Positions 17,377-26,975 are shown, counted from the stretch's first letter. The stretch: 64,000 nt of DNA from Ectobacillus polymachus (GCF_048159605.1 NZ_JBLREB010000001.1:1798001-1862000); one strand, 5' to 3'. Numbers and translations: made by a program. The notes: generated by a model from the sequence alone, not told the origin.

Positions 17377-18462
17377 TTATACCCTTCTTTTTGCAACAGG
17401 AATGTAGAGTATTTCTCCCTCTTGAACATATAAATCATCTAAATCATTTAAGCGGGTTAATTGCTGCATCGTAATATCGTATCGTTCAAGTATCGATTCA
17501 ATCGTATCTCCCTGTTGCACAAAATACATACGCAGCTTTGTAAACTCATCTTCCCGTTCCTTCGTAAATAGCTTCGTTAAATAGAGTGCATTCTCATCAC
17601 GGTTTGAATACTCGAATACTTCCTCTTCTTTCTTATAATCTAGTTCTACTTTTGGATGTTCTGGCTCTGCTTTCTTATGCTTTAGTTCTTCTTCCCTATG
17701 TGCTAGCTCTACTTTCTTATTTTCTAGTTCTTCTTCCCTATGTTCTAACTCTGCTTTCTTATATTCTAGTTCTTCTTCCTTATGCTCTAATTCTGTTTTC
17801 TTATATTCTAATTCTTCCTCCTTATGTTCTAGCTCTAGTTCTTCATTCTTATTTATCCAATCTACTTGAGGAAGGCGTGTTTCAAAATTTACTTTTTCTG
17901 GCTCTTTTCTTTCTATTAATTCAAATGGTTCAAAAATATCCTCGTCTTCCTCATTGTATTCTTGAATAGACAGTGAATCGTCATCTATATCAGGTTCTAC
18001 AAAAAGCTCAGTTTCCTCTTGACGCTGCGTTTCCTCCCGCAAACCATGTATGGACAGATCCGCAATCAATTGTAAGCATCCTGATTCGGGAAGCTCATAG
18101 TCAAATGATTCAATCGTTACATATAGATCTTCTACTGCATAAACCCGTCCACGCGGGATTGATATTTCAAGCGGAAAGGCATGAGAAAGCTCATTGATTC
18201 CATCTTCTCTTATATAGATGGAGTCAATCGTACGAACGGGTGATAACTCACGTAATGAAAATGTTTGTTCCTGCTGTTCCTCTGCTATATATTCTCCCGT
18301 TAAAAGTAATGATCCCATCACAACAACTTCAAAATCACGTTCCTGTATTTCAATGTCAGGATATAACGAAATAGATAGTAATTCGGCGACTTCCTGTCCT
18401 TTTTGAAACCAAACAGATTCCTTCAAAGAAAAGCCTAAAGACGTTGGTTTATCTGCAGTCAC
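17377..18462 (-). CDS. spoVID: Stage VI sporulation protein SpoVID (coat encasement, LysM)
   Basis: SpoVID guides encasement of the spore by coat proteins and binds SafA and SpoIVA. The 361-aa chain has the conserved N-terminal region (SLGFSLKESVWFQKGQEVAELLSISL) and a C-terminal LysM domain (VQQGDTIESILERYDITMQQ). Between them, at residues ~205-275, is a charged region built from roughly 14-residue repeats of the ELEHKEEELEYKK type. The GTG start at 18462 follows AGGAGG. A sigma-E promoter lies 36 nt upstream. Confidence 0.93.
   Translation of the reverse strand: MTADKPTSLGFSLKESVWFQKGQEVAELLSISLYPDIEIQERDFEVVVMGSLLLTGEYIAEEQQEQTFSLRELSPVRTIDSIYIREDGINELSHAFPLEISIPRGRVYAVEDLYVTIESFDYELPESGCLQLIADLSIHGLREETQRQEETELFVEPDIDDDSLSIQEYNEEDEDIFEPFELIERKEPEKVNFETRLPQVDWINKNEELELEHKEEELEYKKTELEHKEEELEYKKAELEHREEELENKKVELAHREEELKHKKAEPEHPKVELDYKKEEEVFEYSNRDENALYLTKLFTKEREDEFTKLRMYFVQQGDTIESILERYDITMQQLTRLNDLDDLYVQEGEILYIPVAKRRV
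17640..17850 (-). repeat. Tandem 42-bp repeats inside spoVID
   Basis: About five imperfect copies of a 42-bp unit encode 14-residue blocks such as ELEHKEEELEYKKA. The repeats are recent enough to be visible at DNA level on both strands, where they give an artefactual leucine-rich plus-strand frame. Copy number probably varies among strains. Confidence 0.8.
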
Positions 18463-18497
18463 TTCTTTTCCTCCTCACCATCATGTATGTCATTACA

Positions 18498-18526
18498 AAT
18501 GTATGTCAGCAGGGAAGTCCATATGA
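18498..18526 (-). promoter_or_regulatory. Sigma-E promoter of spoVID
   Basis: The minus strand reads TCATATG (18526-18520), 14 nt, then CATACATT (18505-18498), the latter a perfect sigma-E -10 (CATACANT). This fits the known mother-cell expression of spoVID. Confidence 0.8.
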
Positions 18527-18556
18527 TTAAATGTTAGGGAAGAAGGAGGGCTCTCT

Positions 18557-18592
18557 AAATAAAATAAGCCACAATGCATAGCACTGTGGCAG
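18557..18592 (-). terminator. Terminator of the phn operon
   Basis: The 9-bp stem GCCACAATG (18568-18576) / CACTGTGGC (18582-18590), followed by a T-rich run on the minus strand, lies 30 nt after the last phn gene. Confidence 0.8.
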
Positions 18593-18621
18593 GATAAACC
18601 AACGAACAATAATTGGAATCT

Positions 18622-19488
18622 TTACGCATTCACTTTTAGTTTTCCTTTTAACCTGGTCGCAAATATTTCTAATGCAATAGCGAAGGCTAGAATGAAGTAC
18701 GTAATCACTCCAATTTCTCGAATGTCATAGTAGAATCCGCTTGCCATAAACATCTGATAGCCAATTCCTCCTGCACCTGCAGCAGCACCCATGGCAATCG
18801 CAACGGAGAAATTGATTTCAAATCTGAGAAAAGTCCAAGAAATGAGATACGTAATCGAGGAAGGAATGACAGATTGAAACACAATCTGCCACCAATTCGC
18901 CCCACTCGCCTTCAGCGCTTCTATCGTACCTTCATCTACCTCTTCAAACGCTTCCGAATAGGCCTTGATTAAATAGCCGATGGAATGGAATGTCATACCG
19001 ATAACTGCAGCTACACTTCCTAAACCGGCAGCTACAGCGAAAATTAACACCCACAATACCGTCGGAACCGCTCGTATAAAGGCAACTACTCCCTTGATAA
19101 GAACAGAGACTGTATTCGATGTTAAATTTTTGGCAGCTAATAGACCGAGCAGTAAAGCAATAACTGCTCCAAACAAGGTAGTTAAAAAGGCAAGTCCAAG
19201 TGTAACAAGTACCTCTTGCAGTGCTTCAACAAACGAAAAATGTTTAAAGTGCGGCTCAAAAAACATCGTCTTCAGAGTTTGTCCTACCGAGATAACGCCT
19301 TGAAAGAAATCAATGTTCTTATAGTCAAAGGTACAAAAACCATAAATCGTAAGTGCCACTAATGTAAGCAAAGTGATTTGTATAATGAAAGATGCTTTGT
19401 TGAAGGGTTTTACCTTAATTGGTATATGCAGGGTCTTTATTTCTTTCGTTTCTTCGTTTACAGTTGTACCCGATCCATCAAATACCAT
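18622..19488 (-). CDS. phnE: Phosphonate ABC transporter permease PhnE (second copy)
   Basis: This membrane permease of the phosphonate importer is the last gene of the phn operon. The 288-aa chain has about six spans and the cytoplasmic EAA-type loop (EALKASGANWWQIVFQSVIPSS), which docks on the ATPase PhnC. It touches the previous phnE at nt 19488. Two tandem phnE genes are common in phn transport operons and presumably form a heterodimeric channel. Confidence 0.94.
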   Translation of the reverse strand: MVFDGSGTTVNEETKEIKTLHIPIKVKPFNKASFIIQITLLTLVALTIYGFCTFDYKNIDFFQGVISVGQTLKTMFFEPHFKHFSFVEALQEVLVTLGLAFLTTLFGAVIALLLGLLAAKNLTSNTVSVLIKGVVAFIRAVPTVLWVLIFAVAAGLGSVAAVIGMTFHSIGYLIKAYSEAFEEVDEGTIEALKASGANWWQIVFQSVIPSSITYLISWTFLRFEINFSVAIAMGAAAGAGGIGYQMFMASGFYYDIREIGVITYFILAFAIALEIFATRLKGKLKVNA

Positions 19489-20273
19489 TATAAAATCACC
19501 TTTCTTACGTAATTTGATATATTATCAATTATTAATATAGATACAACCAGTACAATAACAACTAAACTTGCTGCATGATAATTTAAACTTTTGTAATATA
19601 ATTCGAAGCTAAATCCTATTCCTGTGCCTGTTAAAATACCAATAATCGTTGCTTGGCGTATATTCGTTTCAATCTGAAATAAAATCCAGCTAACAAGCTG
19701 AGGACTACTAGAAGGAATGACAGATTGGAAAATGATAGGAAAATACCCGGATCCCGTGGCTTGCAGTGCTTCTACTGAACTTGAACTCACTTCATCGATT
19801 GTCTCGATAAATGCTCGCGTCATAAATCCAAATGAACCGAAGAAAAGGGCGAAATAGCCAGTTAATATACTTTGCCCAAAAGAAAAAAGTAAAATCATTG
19901 ACCATGCGGAAACATCGATATTCCGAAAAATGGTTGCAATCGCTCTGCTACTAAAACCAAAGATACCGTTTACACGTGTCGTGTTTGATCCAGCGATTGC
20001 AAAAACTAAAGCAAATACGGCAGCTACCGTCGTTGCTGCAATCGACATAAGAAGCGTTTCAATAAGTTTTGAAAGAATATCCGGTAGTCTCTTCATGGCA
20101 GCATCATTCGGATAAAAATTGGAAATGGCCCATTCGATAGCTTTTGGAATAGAGGTAAACCCTTTTTCTACATCATATTTTGTAATAACCATAGCAACAA
20201 AGGTTAATAGGATGATGAATACACATAACAAGAGAGAGTTTCTTCTTTTTTTAGCAAAGTAATTCTCCTGCAT
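19488..20273 (-). CDS. phnE: Phosphonate ABC transporter permease PhnE (first copy)
   Basis: This 261-aa permease is paralogous to the following gene, with the EAA loop VEALQATGSGYFPIIFQSVIPSS and about six hydrophobic spans. Its start lies 23 nt inside the end of phnC, so translation is coupled. Together with PhnC, PhnD and the second PhnE it forms the phosphonate importer. Confidence 0.94.
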   Translation of the reverse strand: MQENYFAKKRRNSLLLCVFIILLTFVAMVITKYDVEKGFTSIPKAIEWAISNFYPNDAAMKRLPDILSKLIETLLMSIAATTVAAVFALVFAIAGSNTTRVNGIFGFSSRAIATIFRNIDVSAWSMILLFSFGQSILTGYFALFFGSFGFMTRAFIETIDEVSSSSVEALQATGSGYFPIIFQSVIPSSSPQLVSWILFQIETNIRQATIIGILTGTGIGFSFELYYKSLNYHAASLVVIVLVVSILIIDNISNYVRKVIL

Positions 20274-21051
20274 AGTAGCCCTCCTGATTCATGACAACTT
20301 CTCCAATTTCAGAACCGTAAATAGATGTAAGAATATCATTCGTGAGTTCGGCAGGAAGACCATTAAAGACAACTTCCCCTTGATTCACACCAATAATTCG
20401 ATCAGCATATTTCATAGCTACATCGACTTGATGCAAATTCACCAAAACGGTAATTCCAAGTGAGGTGGAAATCTTCTTTAAATGCTCCATAATAATCTTT
20501 GACGCATTTGGATCTAAAGAAGCGATTGGTTCATCGCATAGTAGCATCTTTGGATTTTGAACTAAAGCCCGAGCAATTCCTACACGTTGCTTTTGTCCTC
20601 CGCTTAGCTGATCACATCTTTTGTAAATCTGCTCTTCTAAACCAAGCATTTGCAAAATTTGATACGCTTGTGTTTTTTCTTCCTGCGAATAGATCCCTAG
20701 TGCCCCTGTAAACGTAGATTTATAGCCAAGTCGACCATGTAATACATTCTCAATAACACTTAATCGATTTACGAGATTGTAATGTTGAAAGATCATTCCA
20801 ATTCTCGTACGTAATTGTTTTAATTCCCTCTTACGAATGGATAATATATTAACTCCATCGAATATTATTTCTCCACTGGTTGCATCAATCATTCGATTAA
20901 TACATCGGAGCAGGGTAGATTTCCCTGCTCCTGATGGACCTATGATTGATACGAACTCTCCTTCTTTTACAGTGAAGTTAATATCCGATAACGCCTTTGT
21001 ACCTTGACCATATTGCTTTGATACATGTTTACATTCAAGTAAAGTTGTCAT
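20251..21051 (-). CDS. phnC: Phosphonate ABC transporter ATPase PhnC
   Basis: This is the ATPase driving phosphonate uptake. The 266-aa chain has Walker A GPSGAGKST (38-46), the signature LSGGQKQR and Walker B LLCDEPIASLD. The order phnD-phnC-phnE-phnE within a lyase operon fixes the substrate class. It lies 31 nt after phnD. Confidence 0.97.
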   Translation of the reverse strand: MTTLLECKHVSKQYGQGTKALSDINFTVKEGEFVSIIGPSGAGKSTLLRCINRMIDATSGEIIFDGVNILSIRKRELKQLRTRIGMIFQHYNLVNRLSVIENVLHGRLGYKSTFTGALGIYSQEEKTQAYQILQMLGLEEQIYKRCDQLSGGQKQRVGIARALVQNPKMLLCDEPIASLDPNASKIIMEHLKKISTSLGITVLVNLHQVDVAMKYADRIIGVNQGEVVFNGLPAELTNDILTSIYGSEIGEVVMNQEGYYAGELLC

Positions 21052-21082
21052 CGCAAACTCCTTAAAAGAAGAAATTTAATTT

Positions 21083-22126
21083 TTATTTTGATAATTCTCT
21101 AATTGGATTAAACCAAGCATCATCTACTGTTAAAAACTGTTCCTTACCAGATTTCAGTTTATATAAGCCTGATTCTTTAGAATCTTTCGGTAAGAAAATC
21201 TTTTGATTATTTGTTACTTCAGATGATGTGAAAACATCCTTTAATTTCTTAATATCATCAGCGCTGATTGTACCTGTATTAACAGCAAATGGAGCATTTA
21301 AAACTGGAGTTACGGAAATAATCGTGAATTCTTTTCCTGGTACTGTATTAAACGGTTCTGCAGCATCTTGTTTAACTTTGTAAACAGCACCTGGCTTGTT
21401 TGCAGTACCAGAAGATAATTCTACATAGTTTGCTACACACGTATCACAGAATGCTGCCACATCAGCTTTACCAGATAGAAGGTTAACTGCTGAGCCTTGG
21501 TGAGATCCGCCATAAAGTACTTCACTAAAGAACTTGTCCTTTCCGCCTTGTATTAAATCCTCTGCTTTTAAATTTTTATACTTATCTTGTTTACTAAAGT
21601 ACGTTACAATACTATTCGTTGGAACTTTAAAACCAGATGTAGAGCTGTTAGACACGAAAGACATCTTTTTCCCAGCAATGTTATCAAGTGAGTATCCATT
21701 GCCGCTCTTATATTGGTCAGCATCTTCTTTTTTTACGTTAATCCAGCTATTGTATAGAGCATCAGATAATGTACCTGACTCTCCGCTTTCTACAACTAAC
21801 GGTTGAACCTTCTTGTTTTTCGTATTTGCTTCTATGTAGCCTTGTGCACCCATAAACGCAAGATCAGCATTTCCACTTGCAATTGCTTCAATAGCAATTG
21901 TATAATCCGTTGTTGTTTTATGTTCAACCTTTTTACCTGTTGCCTTTTCAACAACTTTTCCAATTTCTTCGCGTGCTGCTTTTAAATCCTCCCCTGATTC
22001 ATTCGGATACCATGCGATTGTAATCGTATCTTTCGTCTTGACAGGAGCTGAACTGTTTTGAGTACCACAAGCTGCCGAAATAGTTGCAATGACTAAAAAC
22101 AAAATTAACGCAATAGCTTTTTTCAT
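21083..22126 (-). CDS. phnD: Phosphonate ABC transporter substrate-binding lipoprotein PhnD
   Basis: This 347-aa extracellular binding protein starts with a lipoprotein signal peptide whose lipobox ends ISAAC (Cys20), so it is tethered to the membrane. Conserved stretches are TIAWYPNESGEDLKAAREEIG and the binding-site region FVSNSSTSGFKVPTN. The 100-nt AT-rich gap before it may hold a secondary promoter; none is clear. GAGGGG precedes the ATG. Confidence 0.96.
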   Translation of the reverse strand: MKKAIALILFLVIATISAACGTQNSSAPVKTKDTITIAWYPNESGEDLKAAREEIGKVVEKATGKKVEHKTTTDYTIAIEAIASGNADLAFMGAQGYIEANTKNKKVQPLVVESGESGTLSDALYNSWINVKKEDADQYKSGNGYSLDNIAGKKMSFVSNSSTSGFKVPTNSIVTYFSKQDKYKNLKAEDLIQGGKDKFFSEVLYGGSHQGSAVNLLSGKADVAAFCDTCVANYVELSSGTANKPGAVYKVKQDAAEPFNTVPGKEFTIISVTPVLNAPFAVNTGTISADDIKKLKDVFTSSEVTNNQKIFLPKDSKESGLYKLKSGKEQFLTVDDAWFNPIRELSK

Positions 22127-22226
22127 CTGTAAATTAATCCCCTCTCGAATTGTATGGTTTTACCCAAATTAACTATAAGTTTTTATTTTAAATAAAATAT
22201 ATAATTAATTTTAATTTTTTGTAATT

Positions 22227-22952
22227 TTAGGATAAATCAGGTAACAAATTTCCGTTATTCATAACATACTCACGACTGCAAATATTTTTCATAAACGCAA
22301 GATCATGAAAGATTCCTAGCATTGTTGTACCATCTTTCATAAGCTGTTCAATTAAAATTTTCACCTTGATTTTAGAAGCATCATCTAAACTTGCGGTTGG
22401 CTCATCCAAAAGCAGGAGTCTCGGTCTTTTGACCATTGCTCTCGCTATATTCAATCGAAGCTTCTCTCCACCTGAGAAGGTGGAAGGATAACTATCCCAC
22501 AAGTCAGGGTCCAGCTCAAAATGCGCTAGTATGTCTTCTGTTTGCTTGGCAGCAGTCTCTGTATCCTCTCCCATTTCCACAATTGCATGCTGTACAAGCT
22601 CTCTGGCAGTCGTCCTAGGCATTACATTTAAAAACTGAGAGACATAGCCAATTTCAAACTTACGAAGCTCAATGATCGTACGCTCAGATACATCAGCTAA
22701 ATCAATTTCTCCAAATCGCTTGGAGTTATACCATATATGACCGGATCCAGGTAAATACGTGCGATAAATACATTTTAAAATCGTAGATTTGCCGCTTCCG
22801 CTCTTTCCTGTTATCCCCACAAATTCTCCTTCATTCACAACAAAATGAATTCCGTCTATAGCTTGAATTTGCTTGTTTAGGTTATGAAGGGTAAATGACT
22901 TAGACAAGTTTTCTATCGTTAAAATCGGCTCCAATGATTCATCCCCCATCAA
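22227..22952 (-). CDS. phnL: C-P lyase subunit PhnL (ABC ATPase-like; RPnTP synthase component)
   Basis: PhnL acts with PhnG, PhnH and PhnI to displace adenine from ATP and form the ribose-triphosphate phosphonate. The 241-aa protein is ABC-like: Walker A GKSGSGKST (49-57), signature FSGGEKLRLNIARAMV, Walker B LLLLDEPTASLD. Its start overlaps the phnM stop by 4 nt. Unlike in E. coli, it follows phnM instead of phnK. Confidence 0.95.
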   Translation of the reverse strand: MMGDESLEPILTIENLSKSFTLHNLNKQIQAIDGIHFVVNEGEFVGITGKSGSGKSTILKCIYRTYLPGSGHIWYNSKRFGEIDLADVSERTIIELRKFEIGYVSQFLNVMPRTTARELVQHAIVEMGEDTETAAKQTEDILAHFELDPDLWDSYPSTFSGGEKLRLNIARAMVKRPRLLLLDEPTASLDDASKIKVKILIEQLMKDGTTMLGIFHDLAFMKNICSREYVMNNGNLLPDLS

Positions 22953-24127
22953 ATTCTATAATTGGTTTTCTGGATTAGTTTCCCGTCAACAAGTACTGCC
23001 GTAATGACAGGAAAATCAGCTTCAATTTTCGCAATGATTAGAAGATCGGCTTTCTTGCCTTCGCGAATCGAGCCAATTTCACTGTCCATATTGACGGCTT
23101 TCGCAGGATGTAATGTAACCATCTTAAACATTTCTACTAGATTCAAATGATGATGATTGGTAAGGTAGAATACCGCATGAAGCAGTGCTGCCGGATAATA
23201 ATCGCTGCATAAAATATCGACACTATTATGCATGATTGCCTCCGTTGCCGATAAATTGCCGCTATGAGATCCACCTAGAATGACGTTAGGTGCACCTGCT
23301 ACTGTAAGCATCCCTTTTTCCTTTGCTTTCTTTGCAATTTCAAGCGTAATTGGAAACTCACTAATAACAGCACCAATGCTTTTTACAAGATCCAATTTTT
23401 CGATAGAATCATCATCATGAGAAGCAATCGGAATTCCATTTTTCATAGCTAACTGCGCAATTTCTTGGATACCCTGTAATGTTAGTTTTTCCTTTGTTTG
23501 GTGATTCGAAATAATGGTAGCAATCTCGTCGTCGGTATATGTGTTGTACCCTTGTATTGTTTTCTTATAAACCTCTAAATCTCTATATTGTCCTTGACCT
23601 GGGGTATGATCCATAAACGAAACAAGATGGACCTTCTTTTCTCCAATGTAACGTTTTACGTTTTCGATTTCTTCGACATTATCAATCTCAAACCGTGCAT
23701 GAAAACGGTGACGTACTAAATGTTGTTTTGAATGGGTGTCATTAATTAGATCAATCAACTTTCTTACATTTTCCGGCTCACGAATAGGCCGATATTTATA
23801 ATCAACAGATTTAAAGATTGACAAAGAATGAAACATCGTTGTGATGCCGTGACTAATCAGCTCCTTCTCCGTTTCTCTTAGTCCTAAATTAAAATCGAAA
23901 AGAGAAGTTGGTCTTGGTCCCGTCATATGCTCGATGTAGTCCGAGTGGATATCAATAAATCCAGGTGTAACATAGCCACCATTGGCATCGATGACTTCTA
24001 TCGATTCACGAGGAATAATGTCTCCCTTTGGAGCTATGTGTGAAATTCGGTCATTTTCCACAAGGAGATCAAATCCATCTAGAATAGTTTCTTCTGTTAC
24101 AATCAATCCGTTTGTTACGAGATACAT
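22949..24127 (-). CDS. phnM: RPnTP pyrophosphohydrolase PhnM
   Basis: PhnM removes pyrophosphate from alpha-D-ribose-1-alkylphosphonate 5-triphosphate, giving the PhnJ substrate. The 392-aa amidohydrolase-fold protein has GFIDIHSDYIEHMTGPRPT (metal ligands), the HDDDS motif and LGGSHSGN. It lies between phnK and phnL with tight spacing. Confidence 0.96.
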   Translation of the reverse strand: MYLVTNGLIVTEETILDGFDLLVENDRISHIAPKGDIIPRESIEVIDANGGYVTPGFIDIHSDYIEHMTGPRPTSLFDFNLGLRETEKELISHGITTMFHSLSIFKSVDYKYRPIREPENVRKLIDLINDTHSKQHLVRHRFHARFEIDNVEEIENVKRYIGEKKVHLVSFMDHTPGQGQYRDLEVYKKTIQGYNTYTDDEIATIISNHQTKEKLTLQGIQEIAQLAMKNGIPIASHDDDSIEKLDLVKSIGAVISEFPITLEIAKKAKEKGMLTVAGAPNVILGGSHSGNLSATEAIMHNSVDILCSDYYPAALLHAVFYLTNHHHLNLVEMFKMVTLHPAKAVNMDSEIGSIREGKKADLLIIAKIEADFPVITAVLVDGKLIQKTNYRI

Positions 24128-24153
24128 AGTACTCCCTCCAGTAATTAGAATGC

Positions 24154-24999
24154 TTAGAGCAACGAATGAACAAGTTTCTGTGTATAAGCGTGCTGCGGGT
24201 CTTCTAAAATTTGATCCGTTAGCCCTTGCTCGACTACTTGTCCGTCAAGCATGACCATTGTTCTGTCAGCGAGCATACGAATCACACCCAAATCGTGCGA
24301 AACGAGAATAATACTAATATGAAGCTCACGTTGTAAATGTTTGATTAGATCGAGCACGTTCGCTTGTACAGATAAATCAAGTCCTGTCGTTACCTCATCA
24401 AGAAGCAATATGGGCGGATTATTTGAAAGTGCCTTCGCAATTTGAACACGTTGCTGCATACCGCCTGAGAAATGCTTAGGTGCTTCCTGCATTCGGTAAA
24501 GTGGAATGTGAACTTTTTCTAGCAACTCACTCGCTCTCATTTCCATTTCATGTACATTGCGATTTCCTGCAGCAATCATTTTTTCTGCTATATTTCCTAC
24601 AGAAGAAAAATCCATTCGTAGACCCAAAATTGGATTTTGATATACCTTTCCCATCAAGTGATTTCGAATAAATCTCTTTTGCTGAGACGATTCTTGAAAT
24701 AAATTTACCTTTCCCTCTTTATAAGAGCTCAAATAGGCTGCTCCACTTGTCGCTTCTTGATCAAAATACATGCATCGCATCATTGTTGATTTGCCACTTC
24801 CACTTTCGCCAACAATCCCAATAATTTCACCAGGATACAAATCAAAACTAATCGATTGGCAAGAGTACACAGTACCGCAAGTGGGACAATAGTTTTTCAA
24901 AACATGCTCTCTGTTCCAGCTCTTACACTGGTCGCATCCTTCTCCGTATTGCTTACTTAAGTTTTGTACGGACAGAATGGGAATAGAACGTCTCGTCAT
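24154..24999 (-). CDS. phnK: C-P lyase subunit PhnK (ABC ATPase-like)
   Basis: PhnK binds the C-P lyase core complex, and its ATPase activity is thought to open the complex. The 281-aa chain has Walker A GESGSGKST (64-72), the signature FSGGMQQRVQIAKAL and Walker B LLLDEVTTGLD. It has an N-terminal cysteine insert, C22-x2-C25 with C38-x2-C41, that looks like a zinc ribbon and is not present in E. coli PhnK. It lies 12 nt after phnJ. Confidence 0.95.
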   Translation of the reverse strand: MTRRSIPILSVQNLSKQYGEGCDQCKSWNREHVLKNYCPTCGTVYSCQSISFDLYPGEIIGIVGESGSGKSTMMRCMYFDQEATSGAAYLSSYKEGKVNLFQESSQQKRFIRNHLMGKVYQNPILGLRMDFSSVGNIAEKMIAAGNRNVHEMEMRASELLEKVHIPLYRMQEAPKHFSGGMQQRVQIAKALSNNPPILLLDEVTTGLDLSVQANVLDLIKHLQRELHISIILVSHDLGVIRMLADRTMVMLDGQVVEQGLTDQILEDPQHAYTQKLVHSLL

Positions 25000-25011
25000 T
25001 TCTCTATCACC

Positions 25012-25851
25012 TCATGAATTTGACTTCTGGTTTAATCGACTTAAGCAATAGCTTGTATCATTGCACTGGTAATACGTTTCTCCAGAGTCAAAGAGCTCGT
25101 CCAAATATACATGAGTTGCCCCGCAGAGCTTACACGATTTATCTGCAAAGGACTCCGCCTGAAACGGAAAATCTTCAAACGAAAGCGAGACAACCTTTGT
25201 GAATGGAGGAACTGCATAAATCTTCTTTTCTCTGCCCGCTCCAAGCAAAATAAGAGCCTCTGTGTAATTCATTTTTTCATTATCAAATTTTGGAATCGGG
25301 CTTGGTGCCATCACATATCGATCATGGACAAGGACTGGATGATCAGAACCGGTCGTTATATTTCGGTATTTCATTATTTGCTCGAACAGCATAAGCCATG
25401 CCCCGCTGTATTCCTTTTCCCCGTGAAGCTTCTTCGTTTCGAGCTCACTAGGCTCATACATACGCAGTGGCTCAGGGATTGGAACCTGCAAGATAAGAAT
25501 TTGATCTTTCGTAAGTGGAATTTCCGGAATACGATGGCGCGACTGAATAAGGGTTGCCTCTTTCGTATCATCCGTAGTCTTAACACCAGTTGTTCTATGA
25601 ATTAATTTTTTTATATTAACTGCATTCACCGACTCATCCGATCCTTGATCAATTACTTTTAGTACATCATCTCGGCCAATGAGGGAAAGAGTAACCTGAA
25701 GACCACCTGTACCCCAGCCTCTTGCAATCGGCATTTCTCTTGAGGCAAACGGAACTTGATAACCTGGAATCGCAATCGCTTTCAATGTCGCTCTTCGTAT
25801 TTCTCGTTTGGATCCTTCGTCAAAGAAGGCAAAATTGTAGTTCATTTCCAT
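25012..25851 (-). CDS. phnJ: C-P lyase PhnJ (radical SAM)
   Basis: PhnJ is the radical-SAM enzyme that breaks the carbon-phosphorus bond of ribose-1-alkylphosphonate 5-phosphate, releasing an alkane and the 1,2-cyclic phosphate. The unusual C-terminal cluster is intact: Cys240, Cys243 and Cys263 to bind the iron-sulfur cluster and Cys269 (NDTSYC) as the thiyl-radical cysteine. Spacing between the second and third Cys is 19, slightly shorter than the E. coli 21. Length is 279 aa. Confidence 0.97.
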   Translation of the reverse strand: MEMNYNFAFFDEGSKREIRRATLKAIAIPGYQVPFASREMPIARGWGTGGLQVTLSLIGRDDVLKVIDQGSDESVNAVNIKKLIHRTTGVKTTDDTKEATLIQSRHRIPEIPLTKDQILILQVPIPEPLRMYEPSELETKKLHGEKEYSGAWLMLFEQIMKYRNITTGSDHPVLVHDRYVMAPSPIPKFDNEKMNYTEALILLGAGREKKIYAVPPFTKVVSLSFEDFPFQAESFADKSCKLCGATHVYLDELFDSGETYYQCNDTSYCLSRLNQKSNS

Positions 25852-25856
25852 ACGCG

Positions 25857-26975
25857 TTACACCTCTTTGTTATCATTCATTTGTTTCGTCTTCCGAACAT
25901 CATTTAGGCTAGATTGGAACGTAACATAGTGAGGTAATTTCAAATGTGATATAAATCCGGTTGACTCTACTGAATCAATATGATAAAGAACAAATTCCTC
26001 ATTTTCGCTAGGGATAGCTGGATTGTCTCCCTCTAAACTCTTATCTAAGATGCTCATCGCAATCGCCTTCGTCTCATTCTGTCCAAAGCATAGGCCATAG
26101 CCAAAATCAAACGCTAGCTCCTTCTTCTTTCCTTGCTCTTTTTCGGTCATGACAGGCATGAGCATTTCCACTTCCGTTACTTTAATCTCACCAATATAGT
26201 ACGCATCCTCTTCCTCCTCCGAAGATACGAGTGGAGAATCGATGTAAATTGGAAGATATCCTACCCGAAGCTCACCAACTGTCGGATGGAGCATGCCATA
26301 CCCGCGAATGACCGCATAGGCGAAGGAAGTAACCGCTCCTGTCTGCCCTCTCGTTAAAATTTGCAGCTTTTGACTGCGACTAGAGGGAAAGGTAATACTC
26401 TTTCTTGTGACATCATCTGGTTTGTTGTCATCAACAGGACACTCTTCCATAAGCCCTTTCCTTCGTAAATAATCTAATACTTTAGGTAAATGAGACAAAT
26501 CGGTTTCATCCGATGTTTCGCCTTCTTCCTTTATAAAAGCGTCTAACCACCGCTTCACTGTTTCATTTGTTTCCTGCGTCATTTCAAAATCAAGTAAGCG
26601 ATGCGCATAATCACGTGAAGCGCCCAATATTTGTCCACCCGGTACATCCTTAAAGCTTGCGGAAATCCGTCTTTCCACTCGCATTTGCTCGGAGAGAGAC
26701 GTACGCGAATAGTGCTTTCTAGGCAAAGTGGAACGATATGCACGAAGCAAAAACACTGCTTCCTCAGGATTTCCCTCGGCCTGCTTGATAGCGATAGCCG
26801 CTAATGTTTCACTGTAAAGGCTGCTTTCCGACATGATTTGGTCAATAAGGCCTTTCATGCCTCCTTCAATGTCTGCAAGATCCAAAACTCGTCCCTGGTT
26901 CACCCGCTCGTACTGTACTCGTTTTAGCGATTCCTCGATGGCTTTTGTACCACCCTTTACAGCCACATATCCCAT
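25857..26975 (-). CDS. phnI: C-P lyase core subunit PhnI (nucleosidase)
   Basis: PhnI is the nucleosidase component that, with PhnG/H/L, couples phosphonate to the ribose of ATP. The 372-aa chain starts MGYVAVKGGTKAIEES. It contains LLRAYRSTLPRKHYSR and the downstream FGYGLCFGQNETKAIAM region typical of the family. It is 5 nt from phnJ. Confidence 0.96.
   Translation of the reverse strand: MGYVAVKGGTKAIEESLKRVQYERVNQGRVLDLADIEGGMKGLIDQIMSESSLYSETLAAIAIKQAEGNPEEAVFLLRAYRSTLPRKHYSRTSLSEQMRVERRISASFKDVPGGQILGASRDYAHRLLDFEMTQETNETVKRWLDAFIKEEGETSDETDLSHLPKVLDYLRRKGLMEECPVDDNKPDDVTRKSITFPSSRSQKLQILTRGQTGAVTSFAYAVIRGYGMLHPTVGELRVGYLPIYIDSPLVSSEEEEDAYYIGEIKVTEVEMLMPVMTEKEQGKKKELAFDFGYGLCFGQNETKAIAMSILDKSLEGDNPAIPSENEEFVLYHIDSVESTGFISHLKLPHYVTFQSSLNDVRKTKQMNDNKEV

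Noticed and set aside
17586..17969. Plus-strand leucine-rich frame opposite spoVID
   Set aside because: It is the reverse reading of the 42-bp repeats. It has no ribosome binding site, while the minus-strand SpoVID has LysM, RBS and a sigma-E promoter.
22127..22226. Second PhoP box or PhnF operator before phnD
   Set aside because: The gap is AT-rich, but it lacks 11-bp-spaced hexamers and the CTTG-N4-CAAG palindrome.
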